From: Halalkalibacter okhensis
GTDB taxonomy: Bacteria; Bacillota; Bacilli; Bacillales; Bacillaceae_D
Assembly (NCBI RefSeq): GCF_000787375.1
Contig: NZ_JRJU01000001.1
Span: forward strand, 248,001-312,000
Reading direction: 5' to 3'
Length of the DNA stretch: 64,000 nt
The notes below the pieces were generated by a model. The model ran no database searches, was not told the origin of the DNA, and was given only the letters and a program-made list of their open reading frames with translations. Shown here piece after piece: positions 47,200 to 56,159 of the stretch. How positions within the stretch are numbered: the first letter of the stretch is position 1; each line of letters begins with the position of its first letter. The position numbers and the translations under genes are program-made.

Positions 47200-48360
47200 C
47201 TAATCATCATAATCATCTGACTCATGATACCCTTGCATAAATGGTTGCTGCGGATAATCTTGCATTGACATCAGTTGGCCGTTTGGTCCATAAGTAATTG
47301 GTTGAGTTGGTCCACAGCATCCGTTTTGAGGATTTGTGTAGGGCTGTTGAACCGGTTGTTGGTTCATCGGTTGCTGGTGCATTGGTTGTTGATTCATCGG
47401 TTGTTGATTCATCGGTTGCTGGTTCATCGGTTGCTGGTTCATCGGTTGCTGGTTCATCGGAGAGTGCATCGGCTGTTGTTGCGGATAGAATGGCATAGTC
47501 TCTTGTTGTGTATAATGTTGATTTGGATAAAATGGCATAGGTTCTTGCGTTGGTTGCATCGGCATTTGCTGTTGGTAATATGGTTGCATCATTGGTTGCG
47601 ATGGACCACATCCCGGCATTAATGGACTAACTTGTTGCATCGGTTGCTGAATATACGGAGCTGTTTTATGTGATGGACCACACCCCGGCATTATCGGACT
47701 AATAGGTGTCATTGGTGGACAAGGTGCTTTTGGTTTTGGTTGGTACATTTGCGGTTGTACTGGTTGTTGTTGGTGCACTGGTTGTTGTATTGGTTTATGC
47801 ACTGGTTGTTGTACTGGTTGTTGCACTGGCTTATGGACGGTTGGTTTTGGTGCATGATGCTTAGGTGCAACTGGTGCTTCTTTTTTTATAGGTTTCACTT
47901 CTTCTTTCGGTTTTACTACTTCCTTTTTCGGTTCAACTTTTTTCACAGGCGGCTTTTTGACAGCAGGCATTTCTTTTTTAGGTTTGGCTTGTGGTTGGTA
48001 AAAGTTGATATTTGTCTCATAAGAATGATAGTCAACATGTGTCTTTTGTTTTGGTTGCACCATTTGCGGCATGGTCGGCATTTGCGGCATTGGCATCGGT
48101 GCTGGTTTCGGTTCTTCTTTCTTTTGTACTGGCTTTGGCATTTCTTTTTTAGGCTGCTCTTTTACATGCGTATGCGGAGCGACCTGCGTTTCCTTTTTTA
48201 CTGGTACGCTACCTGTTGGTATCTTAATTTTCATACCAGGCATAATCATATCTGGATTGGATAACTGTGTATTCGCTGCCTTTAGCTGCTCAAAATTAAC
48301 CCCGTATTTTTGTGCTAACTTCCAAAGTGTGTCACCTTTTTGGACAATATGAATTTTCAC
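47200..48360 (-). CDS. safA: SafA-like spore coat morphogenetic protein
   Basis: A 386-residue protein. An N-terminal LysM domain (MKIHIVQKGDTLWKLAQKYG through PDMIMPGMKIKIP, about 1-47) anchors to cortex peptidoglycan. A long Lys/Pro/Gln/Met-rich region follows, with seven five-residue MNQQP-type repeats (about 308-345) and an end rich in Gly, Cys and Tyr. SafA organises the inner coat in B. subtilis. The GTG start follows GGAGGG. A sigma-E-like promoter lies just upstream. Repeat content is typical of coat proteins but varies greatly between species. Confidence 0.9.
   Translation of the reverse strand: MKIHIVQKGDTLWKLAQKYGVNFEQLKAANTQLSNPDMIMPGMKIKIPTGSVPVKKETQVAPHTHVKEQPKKEMPKPVQKKEEPKPAPMPMPQMPTMPQMVQPKQKTHVDYHSYETNINFYQPQAKPKKEMPAVKKPPVKKVEPKKEVVKPKEEVKPIKKEAPVAPKHHAPKPTVHKPVQQPVQQPVHKPIQQPVHQQQPVQPQMYQPKPKAPCPPMTPISPIMPGCGPSHKTAPYIQQPMQQVSPLMPGCGPSQPMMQPYYQQQMPMQPTQEPMPFYPNQHYTQQETMPFYPQQQPMHSPMNQQPMNQQPMNQQPMNQQPMNQQPMHQQPMNQQPVQQPYTNPQNGCCGPTQPITYGPNGQLMSMQDYPQQPFMQGYHESDDYDD
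47355..47465. repeat. 15-bp minisatellite inside safA
   Basis: Seven tandem 15-bp units reading GGTTCATCGGTTGCT or close variants on the plus strand, coding MNQQP, MHQQP and so on. Near-identical copies suggest slippage-prone length variation. Confidence 0.85.
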
Positions 48361-48391
48361 GTTTTCATTCCCTCCTCTTACCGTTCCTTAC

Positions 48392-48418
48392 ATCGTATGT
48401 CGTCATAGGCGAAATGAC
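48392..48418 (-). promoter_or_regulatory. Candidate sigma-E promoter of safA
   Basis: GTCATTT (48412-48418), 12-bp spacer, CATACGAT (48392-48399), close to the sigma-E pattern GKCATATT / CATACANT. The start would be about 24 bp before the safA GTG, leaving room for the ribosome site. Confidence 0.55.
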
Positions 48419-48546
48419 ACGAAACATTACCTATAGAACAGAAAAAAAGATTGAAAAAATCCTAATAATTCAGGGGTCTCAGCACAGCTTATGTCGGAAA
48501 AAATAGGTTTATGCCTACATCCAAAGAAAAAGAATAGGAGGACAAC

Positions 48547-48577
48547 TGAATTTATATGACCTATATGTGAAATATTA
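48547..48577 (+). promoter_or_regulatory. Candidate sigma-G promoter of the DUF3231 gene
   Basis: TGAATT (48547-48552), 18-bp spacer, AATATTA (48571-48577): one mismatch in each box from TGAATA / CATATTA. Weak but well placed, about 40 bp before the GTG. The rest of the 48361-48617 gap shows no other element. Confidence 0.4.
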
Positions 48578-48617
48578 CAATAACAAGTGTGGATTTAATT
48601 ATTAGGAGGGCCAGACA

Positions 48618-49607
48618 GTGGATAAAGGTTTGGATAATGGATTAACTTCAGCAGAAGTTTCTCAGCTATGGGCTACCTATATGAGTGATAGCTCTCAAAT
48701 ATGCGTATTAAGCTATTTCCTACAAATAGTTAAGGAAAGTGACATTAAAAACATACTTCAGTTTACAAATGATGCTGCTACTGTTCATTTGCAAAAAATT
48801 GCTGAAATGTTTGAGGAGGACGGTCGTGTCATTCCGCATGGCTTTAGGGTAGACGAAGATGTACGATCGATGGCTCCTAAAATTTATACCGATGACTTTA
48901 TCATTGAGTATTTGCATGAATTTTCTAAAATCGGCTTAAGAGGTCATGCTACAAACCTATCAGTTTCAGTTCGGAATGATTGTTCTGATTTCTTTAAGCA
49001 ATGTATCGATGATTCAGTTGAGCTTTACGAACGCACTAAAGAGCTTTTGCTTTCCAAGGGTCTGTATAACCGTTCACCAATGATCGAGAAAGAACAAGAA
49101 GTAGATTATATTGAACATCAAAATTTCTTAGCGGGTTTTTTTGGGGACAAACGCGCACTTACTGCTCTTGAAATTACTAACTTATATAACAATTTTGAAC
49201 GAAATGCATTTGGAGCAGCTACTCTTATTGGATTTATTCAAATGACAGATTCTAATGAAGTATTAAAACATCTTATTAGAGGAAAAGAAATAGCGGAGAA
49301 ACACTGTGAAATTTTAGGCTCCTATCTGAAAAAGAATGACCTACCCACTTCCGTCTATTGGGACTCAGAGGTGGTTGAAAATAAACAACCTGTGTTTTCA
49401 GATAAGTTGTTAATGTATATAGCCAGTGCGCTTACAAGTGTTGGAACCTCTTTTTACGGTCTCGGTATTGGTACTAGCCAACGAAGGGATCTAGCAGCCA
49501 TGTATAATCGTTTCTTAGCCGAAGTGCAATTATATAGTGAAGACGGGGCAAATATTATGATAAAAAATCGCTGGTTAGAATCACCTCCTAAAGCAAGTCA
49601 CAGTTAA
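48618..49607 (+). CDS. DUF3231 family protein, two-domain
   Basis: A 329-residue soluble, mostly helical protein built of two similar halves of about 165 residues. Each half has a marker such as GLTSAEVSQLWATYMSDS (about 6) and ALTALEITNLYNNFERNA (about 181), and each ends in a long C-terminal helical segment. Layout resembles ferritin-like four-helix bundles; no metal ligand set is certain. DUF3231 proteins are common in spore formers and their function is unknown. A GTG start follows AGGAGG. It stands alone, divergent from safA and convergent with nadA. Confidence 0.82.
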   Translation: MDKGLDNGLTSAEVSQLWATYMSDSSQICVLSYFLQIVKESDIKNILQFTNDAATVHLQKIAEMFEEDGRVIPHGFRVDEDVRSMAPKIYTDDFIIEYLHEFSKIGLRGHATNLSVSVRNDCSDFFKQCIDDSVELYERTKELLLSKGLYNRSPMIEKEQEVDYIEHQNFLAGFFGDKRALTALEITNLYNNFERNAFGAATLIGFIQMTDSNEVLKHLIRGKEIAEKHCEILGSYLKKNDLPTSVYWDSEVVENKQPVFSDKLLMYIASALTSVGTSFYGLGIGTSQRRDLAAMYNRFLAEVQLYSEDGANIMIKNRWLESPPKASHS

Positions 49608-49677
49608 ATTACAAATTTGGAGAAAGAGCATTGGCTCCTTCTCCATCATCCTTTTGGTTTAGCATGAAATTCCACTG

Positions 49678-50784
49678 TTATGACGGGCGATCAAGCATCC
49701 GTTGTAGAGCTAGATTTCCCTCAAGAGTCGTCTGTTCATCAACCGTAATTGGAAAATGTAATCTACCTTCAATGATCTCCTCCAAAGACCAAAGCAAATG
49801 ATCTAAATCAATTCTGTTCATTGTTAAACACGGACACATCGTTGAATTTAAGGAGAATATATTTTTATCAGGGTGCTGTTGTGCTAAACGATTCACTAAA
49901 TTCATCTCTGTTCCGATGGCCCATGATGAACCAGGTCGAGCATTTTTAATTGTTTCAATTATATAATGTGTCGAACCATTTAAGTCAGCTGCCTGAACAA
50001 CATCAAAAGTACATTCTGGATGAACAATAATAGTTGTATTTGGTGAATTTTTGCGTAACTCTTCAATCTGACCAACAGTAAATTTTTCATGTACGGAACA
50101 GTGTCCCTTCCAGAGAATAACTTTCACTTGTTCAATAGGACCTTCACAGACAAGCTCTCTTGCAATTGGATCCCAGACTGCCATCTCGTCCAGTTTAATA
50201 CCTAGATCATAGGCTGTATTTCTTCCTAAATGTTGATCAGGTAAGAAAAGTAGCCTTTGTTTTTGCGTAAATGCCCACTGCACCATTGCCTTTGCATTTG
50301 AAGATGTTACAGTTGCTCCGTCATTTCTTCCACAGAAAGCTTTAATTGCAGCTGTACTGTTAACATACGTTAAAGGTAAGATGGTATCTCCAAATTGTTT
50401 CTGTAACTCACCCCATGCGTGCTCTGTTTGAGCAATGTCCGCCATGTCAGCCATTGAACAGCCAGCTTTCAAGTCTGGCAAAATGACATGCTGATTGTCT
50501 GTAGTGAGCATATCAGCCGTTTCTGCCATAAAGTGGACTCCACAAAAAACAATATATTCTGCATCACGATTTGTTTTTGATAATTGAGCTAGTTGGAGTG
50601 AATCACCTGTTGCATCCGCAAATTCAATAACTTCATCGCGCTGATAATGATGCCCAGGAATAAATAGTCGGTTGCCTAGTTGTTGTTTAATTTCCTTAAT
50701 TCGCTCTTTTTTAGCCTCAATAGACATCTCTTTGTAACGTTCTGGTAAGCGATCGAATGTTGCTACTTTTTCAAGAAAATTCAT
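49678..50784 (-). CDS. nadA: Quinolinate synthase NadA
   Basis: A 368-residue [4Fe-4S] enzyme that condenses iminoaspartate with dihydroxyacetone phosphate to quinolinate. The three cluster cysteines are probably those in [13 protein letters not shown] (about 110), [12 protein letters not shown] (about 230) and [12 protein letters not shown] (about 318). The length with an N-terminal extension is that of the Bacillus form. It forms an operon nadB-nadC-nadA on the minus strand, with 1 bp between nadC and nadA. Confidence 0.96.
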   Translation of the reverse strand: MNFLEKVATFDRLPERYKEMSIEAKKERIKEIKQQLGNRLFIPGHHYQRDEVIEFADATGDSLQLAQLSKTNRDAEYIVFCGVHFMAETADMLTTDNQHVILPDLKAGCSMADMADIAQTEHAWGELQKQFGDTILPLTYVNSTAAIKAFCGRNDGATVTSSNAKAMVQWAFTQKQRLLFLPDQHLGRNTAYDLGIKLDEMAVWDPIARELVCEGPIEQVKVILWKGHCSVHEKFTVGQIEELRKNSPNTTIIVHPECTFDVVQAADLNGSTHYIIETIKNARPGSSWAIGTEMNLVNRLAQQHPDKNIFSLNSTMCPCLTMNRIDLDHLLWSLEEIIEGRLHFPITVDEQTTLEGNLALQRMLDRPS

Positions 50785-50785
50785 C

Positions 50786-51625
50786 CTATTTGCCCTCCTC
50801 TAATAAGAAACTAAAATCTGTCGCTTTCACTGAATGTGTTAAACAACCGAGCGAAATATAATCGACACCTGTTTCTCGAAATGTGGCAAGATTATCGATC
50901 GTAATTCCACCAGATGCTTCCGTGATAATATGATCTGGAACAAACTTACGATAATTTTTAATTTCCATAGGAGTTGCATTATCAAACATAATGACATCTA
51001 CGTTTGACTCTACCGCTTCTCTGACCTCATCTTCATTTGTCGTTTCAACTTCAATCTTCACCATATGACCAACATGGCTTCGAACCGTTTTCACAGCTTG
51101 CTTTATTCCACCACAAGCGCGTATATGATTTTCCTTCAACATGACAGCATCACTTAATCCTCTGCGGTGGTTAAATCCTCCTCCACATCTTACTGCGTAT
51201 TTTTCAAATACCCTTAAGCCTGGTGTTGTTTTTCTTGTATCACAAATTCGTATCTTTTCATCTTCAAGTGTCTTAATCGCAGTATGGGTCATTGTCGCTA
51301 TCCCTGACATACGTTGTAACAAATTTAATAGAACCCTTTCCCCAGCTAATAAAGAAATTACCCTTCCCTCAAAAGTAGCGACCGTATCCCCTTTTTGAAA
51401 TTCTTCACCGTCTGAGACCAACACTTGAACAGAGATCGTCGAATCTAACATCCCATATCCCCATTGCAGTAAATCGCAACCTGCCATGACTCCATTTGCT
51501 TTGGCTACAATTTTGGCTTTTCCAATTGCACTACTTGAAATTGCTGATTCACTCGTAATATCACTTTCACCAAGATCTTCGATAAAGAAATGCTCTAATT
51601 GTTTTTTTACTAATAATTTGTTCAT
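50786..51625 (-). CDS. nadC: Quinolinate phosphoribosyltransferase NadC
   Basis: A 279-residue enzyme that makes nicotinate mononucleotide from quinolinate and [24 protein letters not shown] (about 130-150), [20 protein letters not shown] (about 152-171) and [11 protein letters not shown] are the substrate-binding blocks; [13 protein letters not shown] and [12 protein letters not shown] close the barrel. Located between nadB (11 bp upstream) and nadA. Confidence 0.96.
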   Translation of the reverse strand: MNKLLVKKQLEHFFIEDLGESDITSESAISSSAIGKAKIVAKANGVMAGCDLLQWGYGMLDSTISVQVLVSDGEEFQKGDTVATFEGRVISLLAGERVLLNLLQRMSGIATMTHTAIKTLEDEKIRICDTRKTTPGLRVFEKYAVRCGGGFNHRRGLSDAVMLKENHIRACGGIKQAVKTVRSHVGHMVKIEVETTNEDEVREAVESNVDVIMFDNATPMEIKNYRKFVPDHIITEASGGITIDNLATFRETGVDYISLGCLTHSVKATDFSFLLEEGK

Positions 51626-51636
51626 TCTCTCTCCCC

Positions 51637-53196
51637 CTACATATTTTCAAGTAAAAGATGTCGCTTTTCTGTTGAAATGTGTGGACCTTTTTCTTTCGAT
51701 AAGGAAATGTATGTTCTTGACCATAGTTGATCATTCCTCTTCGGAAAGTCCAAACGATAATGACCACCTCTACTTTCAGTCCGTTGAAACGCTCCCTCTG
51801 TAACTAAAGCAGCCACAATAAGCATATTTTTACACTCTATCGTCACGCGCGAATCCGCTTTCGAAATTCGGTGTGCATACGGCAAGTATTGGTCAAGCCA
51901 TCTTTTCATTTCCGAAAGACCTGTCAGATCACGCTCAATCCCAACAAATTTAGTCATACGAATTTGAATATCCGATATAGAGGGCAAATGACATGAAACT
52001 GTGATGTTAGATTCCTCCTCTGAATAAACTAACTGAAATTTTGACTGAACACTTTGAATATCACTCGCTACTTGCTCGGCGAATACCAAACCCTCTAATA
52101 ACGAATTGCTTGCAAGACGGTTTGCTCCATGAACACCTGTACAAGCTACCTCTCCTACCGCATATAATCCCTTTATTGAAGTTCGACCGAATGAATCTGT
52201 CTCAATTCCTCCACTCACAAAATGGGCCCCTGGTACAACTGCTATAGGGGTAACGCTTGGATCAATGTGCGCTTTTTCGCAGCGCTCAGCCAACCCTGGG
52301 AAACTATGTTTAAATCCTGGTATGTCTCGACAATCTAAATAAATTTCATTTCCACTTTGTAAAGCTTTATGAATTTCTCTGCTAACAATATCTCTTGACT
52401 CCAATTCTTTTAATGGAAAATCATCCATCAATCTTTTTCCATTCTTATCAATAAGTTTAGCTCCTTCACCACGTACAGCTTCGCTAATTAGCCCTATTGT
52501 ATCCTTACCAACTTTCATAAGTGTTGGATGAAATTGAATGAACTCCATATCTGTTAATGTTGCACCCGCACGATAAGCAAGAGCAAAGCCATCACCTGTC
52601 GCTTCATCAACATTTGAAGTATGCTGATAAAGTTGACCGAGACCTCCAGTAGCTAGTACGGTTGCTTTTGTAAATATGTTTCGTTTGTCTGTTTGTACCC
52701 CGATGACTCTTCCGTTTTTTGAAACTAGCTTTGTCACCATTGTGTGGTCAAGGATTTCTACTTTAGCTCTTACGGCATTTATTAATGCCTCCGTAAAAGC
52801 TTTGCCAGTCTTATCACCATTCACATGGACAATACGACGATTTTGATGAGCCCCTTCCATCCCTAAACGAAATGAGCCATCTTTCTCCTTATCAAATGGA
52901 ACCCCTATTTGGTCCAGAAACTTCACCATAGCCGGCGCTCGTTTTACTAGCATCTCAACATGGCTTTCGTTATGATGATTAGCTCCAGCTTTTATCGTGT
53001 CAGCAAGATGTGTCCTCCAATCATCCTCTGTCCCAAGAGCCGCAGCCATACCTCCTTGAGCACAGCTGGAGTTACTTGAAGCAACGTCCGACTTTGTGAT
53101 AATCATCACATTCATATGATCGGCTAACAAATGAGCCGTCATAAGACCCGCAATACCACTTCCGATAATAATAGCATCGACTGTCTTAGTAGCCAT
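51637..53196 (-). CDS. nadB: L-aspartate oxidase NadB
   Basis: A 519-residue flavoprotein that oxidises L-aspartate to iminoaspartate. The FAD-binding motif DAIIIGSGIAGLMTAHLLA is at residues 7-25. The succinate dehydrogenase-like active site regions are SNSSCAQGGMAAALG (about 42), MEFIQFHPTLM (about 215) and GVHGANRLASNSLLEGLVFA (about 355). It is first gene of nadBCA and starts at ATG 53194-53196, facing nifS-niaR across a 168-bp divergent regulatory region. Confidence 0.96.
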   Translation of the reverse strand: MATKTVDAIIIGSGIAGLMTAHLLADHMNVMIITKSDVASSNSSCAQGGMAAALGTEDDWRTHLADTIKAGANHHNESHVEMLVKRAPAMVKFLDQIGVPFDKEKDGSFRLGMEGAHQNRRIVHVNGDKTGKAFTEALINAVRAKVEILDHTMVTKLVSKNGRVIGVQTDKRNIFTKATVLATGGLGQLYQHTSNVDEATGDGFALAYRAGATLTDMEFIQFHPTLMKVGKDTIGLISEAVRGEGAKLIDKNGKRLMDDFPLKELESRDIVSREIHKALQSGNEIYLDCRDIPGFKHSFPGLAERCEKAHIDPSVTPIAVVPGAHFVSGGIETDSFGRTSIKGLYAVGEVACTGVHGANRLASNSLLEGLVFAEQVASDIQSVQSKFQLVYSEEESNITVSCHLPSISDIQIRMTKFVGIERDLTGLSEMKRWLDQYLPYAHRISKADSRVTIECKNMLIVAALVTEGAFQRTESRGGHYRLDFPKRNDQLWSRTYISLSKEKGPHISTEKRHLLLENM

Positions 53197-53221
53197 TCCT
53201 ATCCCCCTATTAAATTTACAG

Positions 53222-53265
53222 TTGTCTTGTCACCTATCTTTACATAAAATAAGAGTTGTGACAAG
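53222..53265. promoter_or_regulatory. Overlapping divergent promoters with paired operator arms (NiaR/NadR type)
   Basis: CTTGTCAC (53226-53233) and GTGACAAG (53258-53265) form an inverted repeat with 32 bp between like positions, about three helical turns. The plus-strand promoter TTGTCT (53222-53227), 17 bp, TAAAAT (53245-53250) leads to nifS-niaR. The minus-strand promoter TTGTCA (53259-53264), 16 bp, TAAAGA (53237-53242) leads to nadBCA. Each -35 box lies in an operator arm, so one repressor could shut both. The nearby niaR gene encodes the likely repressor. Confidence 0.7.
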
Positions 53266-53364
53266 CGCTTTTTTTTGATTAAATAGGGAAATATTGGGTA
53301 GTAGAGAAGGGAACTAAAAAAGACTTTAATTTTTTTAGTCCTTCGAGTTGAGGAGGTCTTTTTT

Positions 53365-54504
53365 TTGATTTACTTTGATTATAGCGCAACAACCCCCATG
53401 TCCTCTTATGCGCTAGAAACGTATAATCGCGTGGCTACGGATTTTTTTGCTAATAGCCGTAGTCTGCATAATCATGGGTTAGAAAGTGACGATATTCTTG
53501 CTTTAAGTCGTAAAACCATTGCAGAAGCCTTGTATGTAAATAGCAATGAAATTTACTTTACAGGTTCTGGTTCTGAGGCGACTTTTCTATCAATAACAGG
53601 ATTAGCTTTTGCCCATCAGCAGAAAGGAAAGACAATTGTAACGACCGAAGGCGAACATCATTCAGTACTGCAGGCACTAAATTATTTAAAAGATTTTGGG
53701 TTTACGATTCTTTATGTCCCCGTTAATGAATATGGACAGGTTACTCTAGAACAGCTTACTGCCACTATTACACCCGACACCATTTTAGTATCGATTGCCC
53801 ATGCCAATAGTGAGATAGGCACTGTTCAAGATTTAAAGGCCCTTGGTACTTTTTTAGCTAATAATGATATACTTTTTCATAGTGACTGTGTTCAAACTTT
53901 TGGGAAGCTCCCTATTCCTATTGATGTATTAACAAGTATTAGTATGACCGCACATAAATGCTATGGGCCCAAAGGGGTAGGTGCTACTTATTTAGATAAA
54001 CAGGTTCCTTGGACCCCATTTTTACACGGTACAACCCATGAAAGTGGGTTTAGAGCAGGAACAGTCAATGTTCCAGGTATAGCTGCATTCGCAGCTGCAG
54101 TGGAAGAGTATCACCCCCTCGCTCGAGCAGATATGAAACGCTTACTAGCATTAAAGGAAAAAGTCGTAGATGAATTTAGGAATAATCGTCATATTTATTT
54201 TGAAGGCCACCCTATCGAACGTCTTCCTTTTCATTTAAGCTTGCGAATTAGTGGAATCGAAGGACAGCTAGCGATGCTTGAGTTCAACCGTAAAGGCTTT
54301 GCCATTTCGACTGGTTCTGCATGTAGAGTAGGGGAAAGTGATCCACCTCGCACATTAATTAGTTTAGGCCGGAAACACCATGAAGCTCATGAACTAATTC
54401 GAATCACCTTTGGCCGCTACACGACTGAAGATGAAGTGATAAAATTTATTAATACTTTTAAACAAATATTGTTAGAATTTAAGGGGCTTGATGCAAGTGA
54501 ATGA
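53365..54504 (+). CDS. nifS: Cysteine desulfurase NifS, NAD-operon type
   Basis: A 379-residue PLP enzyme of the NifS/IscS family. The PLP lysine is in SMTAHKCYGPKG (about 200) and the active cysteine in ISTGSACRVGESDPP (about 322). In B. subtilis the equivalent nifS beside nadABC supplies sulfur for the NadA Fe-S cluster. It begins at TTG 53365-53367 with GAGGAGG 8 bp upstream. Its 3' end overlaps niaR by 14 bp. Sequence is distinct from the yrvO-type desulfurase at 13.1 kb, so the two serve separate routes. Confidence 0.92.
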   Translation: MIYFDYSATTPMSSYALETYNRVATDFFANSRSLHNHGLESDDILALSRKTIAEALYVNSNEIYFTGSGSEATFLSITGLAFAHQQKGKTIVTTEGEHHSVLQALNYLKDFGFTILYVPVNEYGQVTLEQLTATITPDTILVSIAHANSEIGTVQDLKALGTFLANNDILFHSDCVQTFGKLPIPIDVLTSISMTAHKCYGPKGVGATYLDKQVPWTPFLHGTTHESGFRAGTVNVPGIAAFAAAVEEYHPLARADMKRLLALKEKVVDEFRNNRHIYFEGHPIERLPFHLSLRISGIEGQLAMLEFNRKGFAISTGSACRVGESDPPRTLISLGRKHHEAHELIRITFGRYTTEDEVIKFINTFKQILLEFKGLDASE

Positions 54505-55033
54505 CGGAAAGAAAATCTTAGGTGACAAAAGAAGAGAGTTAATTATTCAATGGTTGTCAAACTGTGCGGAACCACTAACAGGTGGAGAGCTCGCAAAACG
54601 TTCAAATGTAAGTAGACAAGTCATTGTACAGGACATTTCAATCCTAAAAGCGAAAAAACATCCAATTATCGCTACTGCACAAGGATACATTTATGTTCAA
54701 CAAACACCTTCTCCCAAAGTGAATCGAATTATTGCCTGCAAACACTCTCCATCAGAAACAATGGAGGAATTATTTACTTTAGTAGACCATGGTGTTACAG
54801 TTCAGCAAGTCATTGTCGAGCATGCCATTTATGGTGAAATCACTGCTTCCCTTATGCTGTCCACTCGCTTAGATGTGGAAGCTTTTTGTAAAAAGGTAGA
54901 GCAAACTCAATCGTCATTGTTATCGGAATTAACCGATGGGGTCCACCTTCATGTTATTGAAGGTGATCATGCTAGTCAGCTTGATGCAGCAATCGAGGCT
55001 CTTAATAAAAAAGGATTTATTTTAAGCGATTGA
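54491..55033 (+). CDS. niaR: NAD biosynthesis transcription repressor NiaR (YrxA)
   Basis: A 180-residue repressor: N-terminal HTH_11 winged helix (RRELIIQWLSNCAEPLTGGE, then LAKRSNVSRQVIVQDISIL, about 12-55) and a C-terminal 3H domain that binds nicotinic acid. The three conserved histidines are probably those in ACKHSPSE, VDHGVTVQQVIVEHAIYG and VHLHVIEGDH. It represses nadBCA and itself in B. subtilis (also called NadR or YrxA). The ATG at 54491 is 4 bp after AAGGGG and overlaps the nifS end. Confidence 0.9.
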   Translation: MQVNDGKKILGDKRRELIIQWLSNCAEPLTGGELAKRSNVSRQVIVQDISILKAKKHPIIATAQGYIYVQQTPSPKVNRIIACKHSPSETMEELFTLVDHGVTVQQVIVEHAIYGEITASLMLSTRLDVEAFCKKVEQTQSSLLSELTDGVHLHVIEGDHASQLDAAIEALNKKGFILSD

Positions 55034-55056
55034 CTTTTTTATACAAACATAAAAAG

Positions 55057-55276
55057 AGAACCAGCCAAGATCGCGCTGGTTCTTTCGTCACATCCCCCTG
55101 CCAAAACCAGGCAGGGGGACTTTTTAAAAGAATGGAACCAGCCAAGATCGCGCTGGTTCCTTCGTCACATCCCCCTGCCAAAACCAGGCAGGGGGACTTT
55201 TTAAAAGAATGGAACCACCCAAGATCGCGCTGGTTCCTTCGTCACATCCCCCTGCCAAAACCAGGCAGGGGGATGT
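55057..55276. repeat. 77-bp tandem repeat, about 2.8 copies, double-hairpin terminator
   Basis: CCAGCC/CCACCC markers start at 55061, 55138 and 55215, an exact 77-bp period. Each unit has two stems: GAACCAGC / GCTGGTTC with AAGATCGC loop, and TCCCCCTGCC / GGCAGGGGGA with AAAACCA loop, followed by a T-run. It fills the space between convergent niaR and pheA and should stop transcription from both sides. The longer open frame across it has no start support. Confidence 0.92.
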
Positions 55277-55279
55277 GAC

Positions 55280-56143
55280 TTATACATTCGCTTTGTTTCG
55301 TGCCATTGTGTAACATGGGTAACTGCCAAGAATGTCGACTCCGCAACCCAGGGCTTCGATTTCAGAAACCACTCCTGGTATTAACACATCGTCCATCGCA
55401 CCTTCCACATCAATGATAAAGAAATAATTCCCTAATCCTGTCTTTGTTGGTCGGGATTCAATTTTCGTTAAATTCAATTTTCTCCAAGCAAAAGCTGAGA
55501 GTACTTGATGAAGTGCTCCTGAGTAATCTGAAGGCAACGTCACCATTAATGTCGTTTTGTCTTCTGTATACGCCGAACCTTTGTAAGATACACCAACTGA
55601 CTCCTTACTTAAGACGACAAAGCTTGTTCCATTGTTTTCAAAATCATGGATGTTCGTATGCGCCATTTTTAACTGATACTCTTGCGCTGCTGTTTCATTA
55701 GCGATCGCTGCAATAGCTAAGTCAGGATGATTCTTCACATATTCAGCTGCGGCTCCTGTAGAATTCATATACTCCCATTCTGCATTTGGGTAGTAGGCTT
55801 GCAAAAACTCGTGACATTGGGCAATTGCATGTGGATGAGAGACTATTTTATCAATTTTTTCCCCTTGATAATCCGGGTTCACTAATAAATGTTGCTCGAT
55901 TGGAACAGTAATTCCCCCAATAATAGGCAACCTTTGTTTATGAATTAAATAATCTAATGTCATATTAACAGAACCTTCAATGGCGTTCTCAACCGGTACA
56001 ACAGCAACCTGTACTTCTTCTGTAGCAACTGCATCCATGCACGAAGGAATCGTCCGAAATGGGATGAAATCACCTGTTTCAAATAATCCTCTAGCCGCCA
56101 TTTCTGTGAATGTCCCTTTTGGTCCTAAAAACCCAATCTTCAT
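55280..56143 (-). CDS. pheA: Prephenate dehydratase PheA
   Basis: A 287-residue monofunctional enzyme converting prephenate to phenylpyruvate for phenylalanine synthesis. The catalytic part covers about 1-180 (IGFLGPKGTFTEMAA, VPVENAIEGSVNMTLD, NNGTSFVVLSKE). The ACT domain that senses phenylalanine has LTKIESRPTKTGLGNYFFII (about 230), with the ESRP motif. The gene follows pheB by 16 bp. Prephenate is also the precursor used by the TrhP enzymes at the other end of the window. Confidence 0.96.
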   Translation of the reverse strand: MKIGFLGPKGTFTEMAARGLFETGDFIPFRTIPSCMDAVATEEVQVAVVPVENAIEGSVNMTLDYLIHKQRLPIIGGITVPIEQHLLVNPDYQGEKIDKIVSHPHAIAQCHEFLQAYYPNAEWEYMNSTGAAAEYVKNHPDLAIAAIANETAAQEYQLKMAHTNIHDFENNGTSFVVLSKESVGVSYKGSAYTEDKTTLMVTLPSDYSGALHQVLSAFAWRKLNLTKIESRPTKTGLGNYFFIIDVEGAMDDVLIPGVVSEIEALGCGVDILGSYPCYTMARNKANV

Positions 56144-56159
56144 GTGTCCAAACTCCCTC

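Noticed and set aside
47275-48264. Plus-strand and alternate minus-strand ORFs within safA
   Set aside because: They consist of Trp/Leu/His or Thr/Asp repeats that mirror the Pro/Gln/Met-rich safA coding strand.
55030-55278. 82-codon ORF across the 77-bp repeats
   Set aside because: It lies entirely in tandem terminator hairpins and has no ribosome site.
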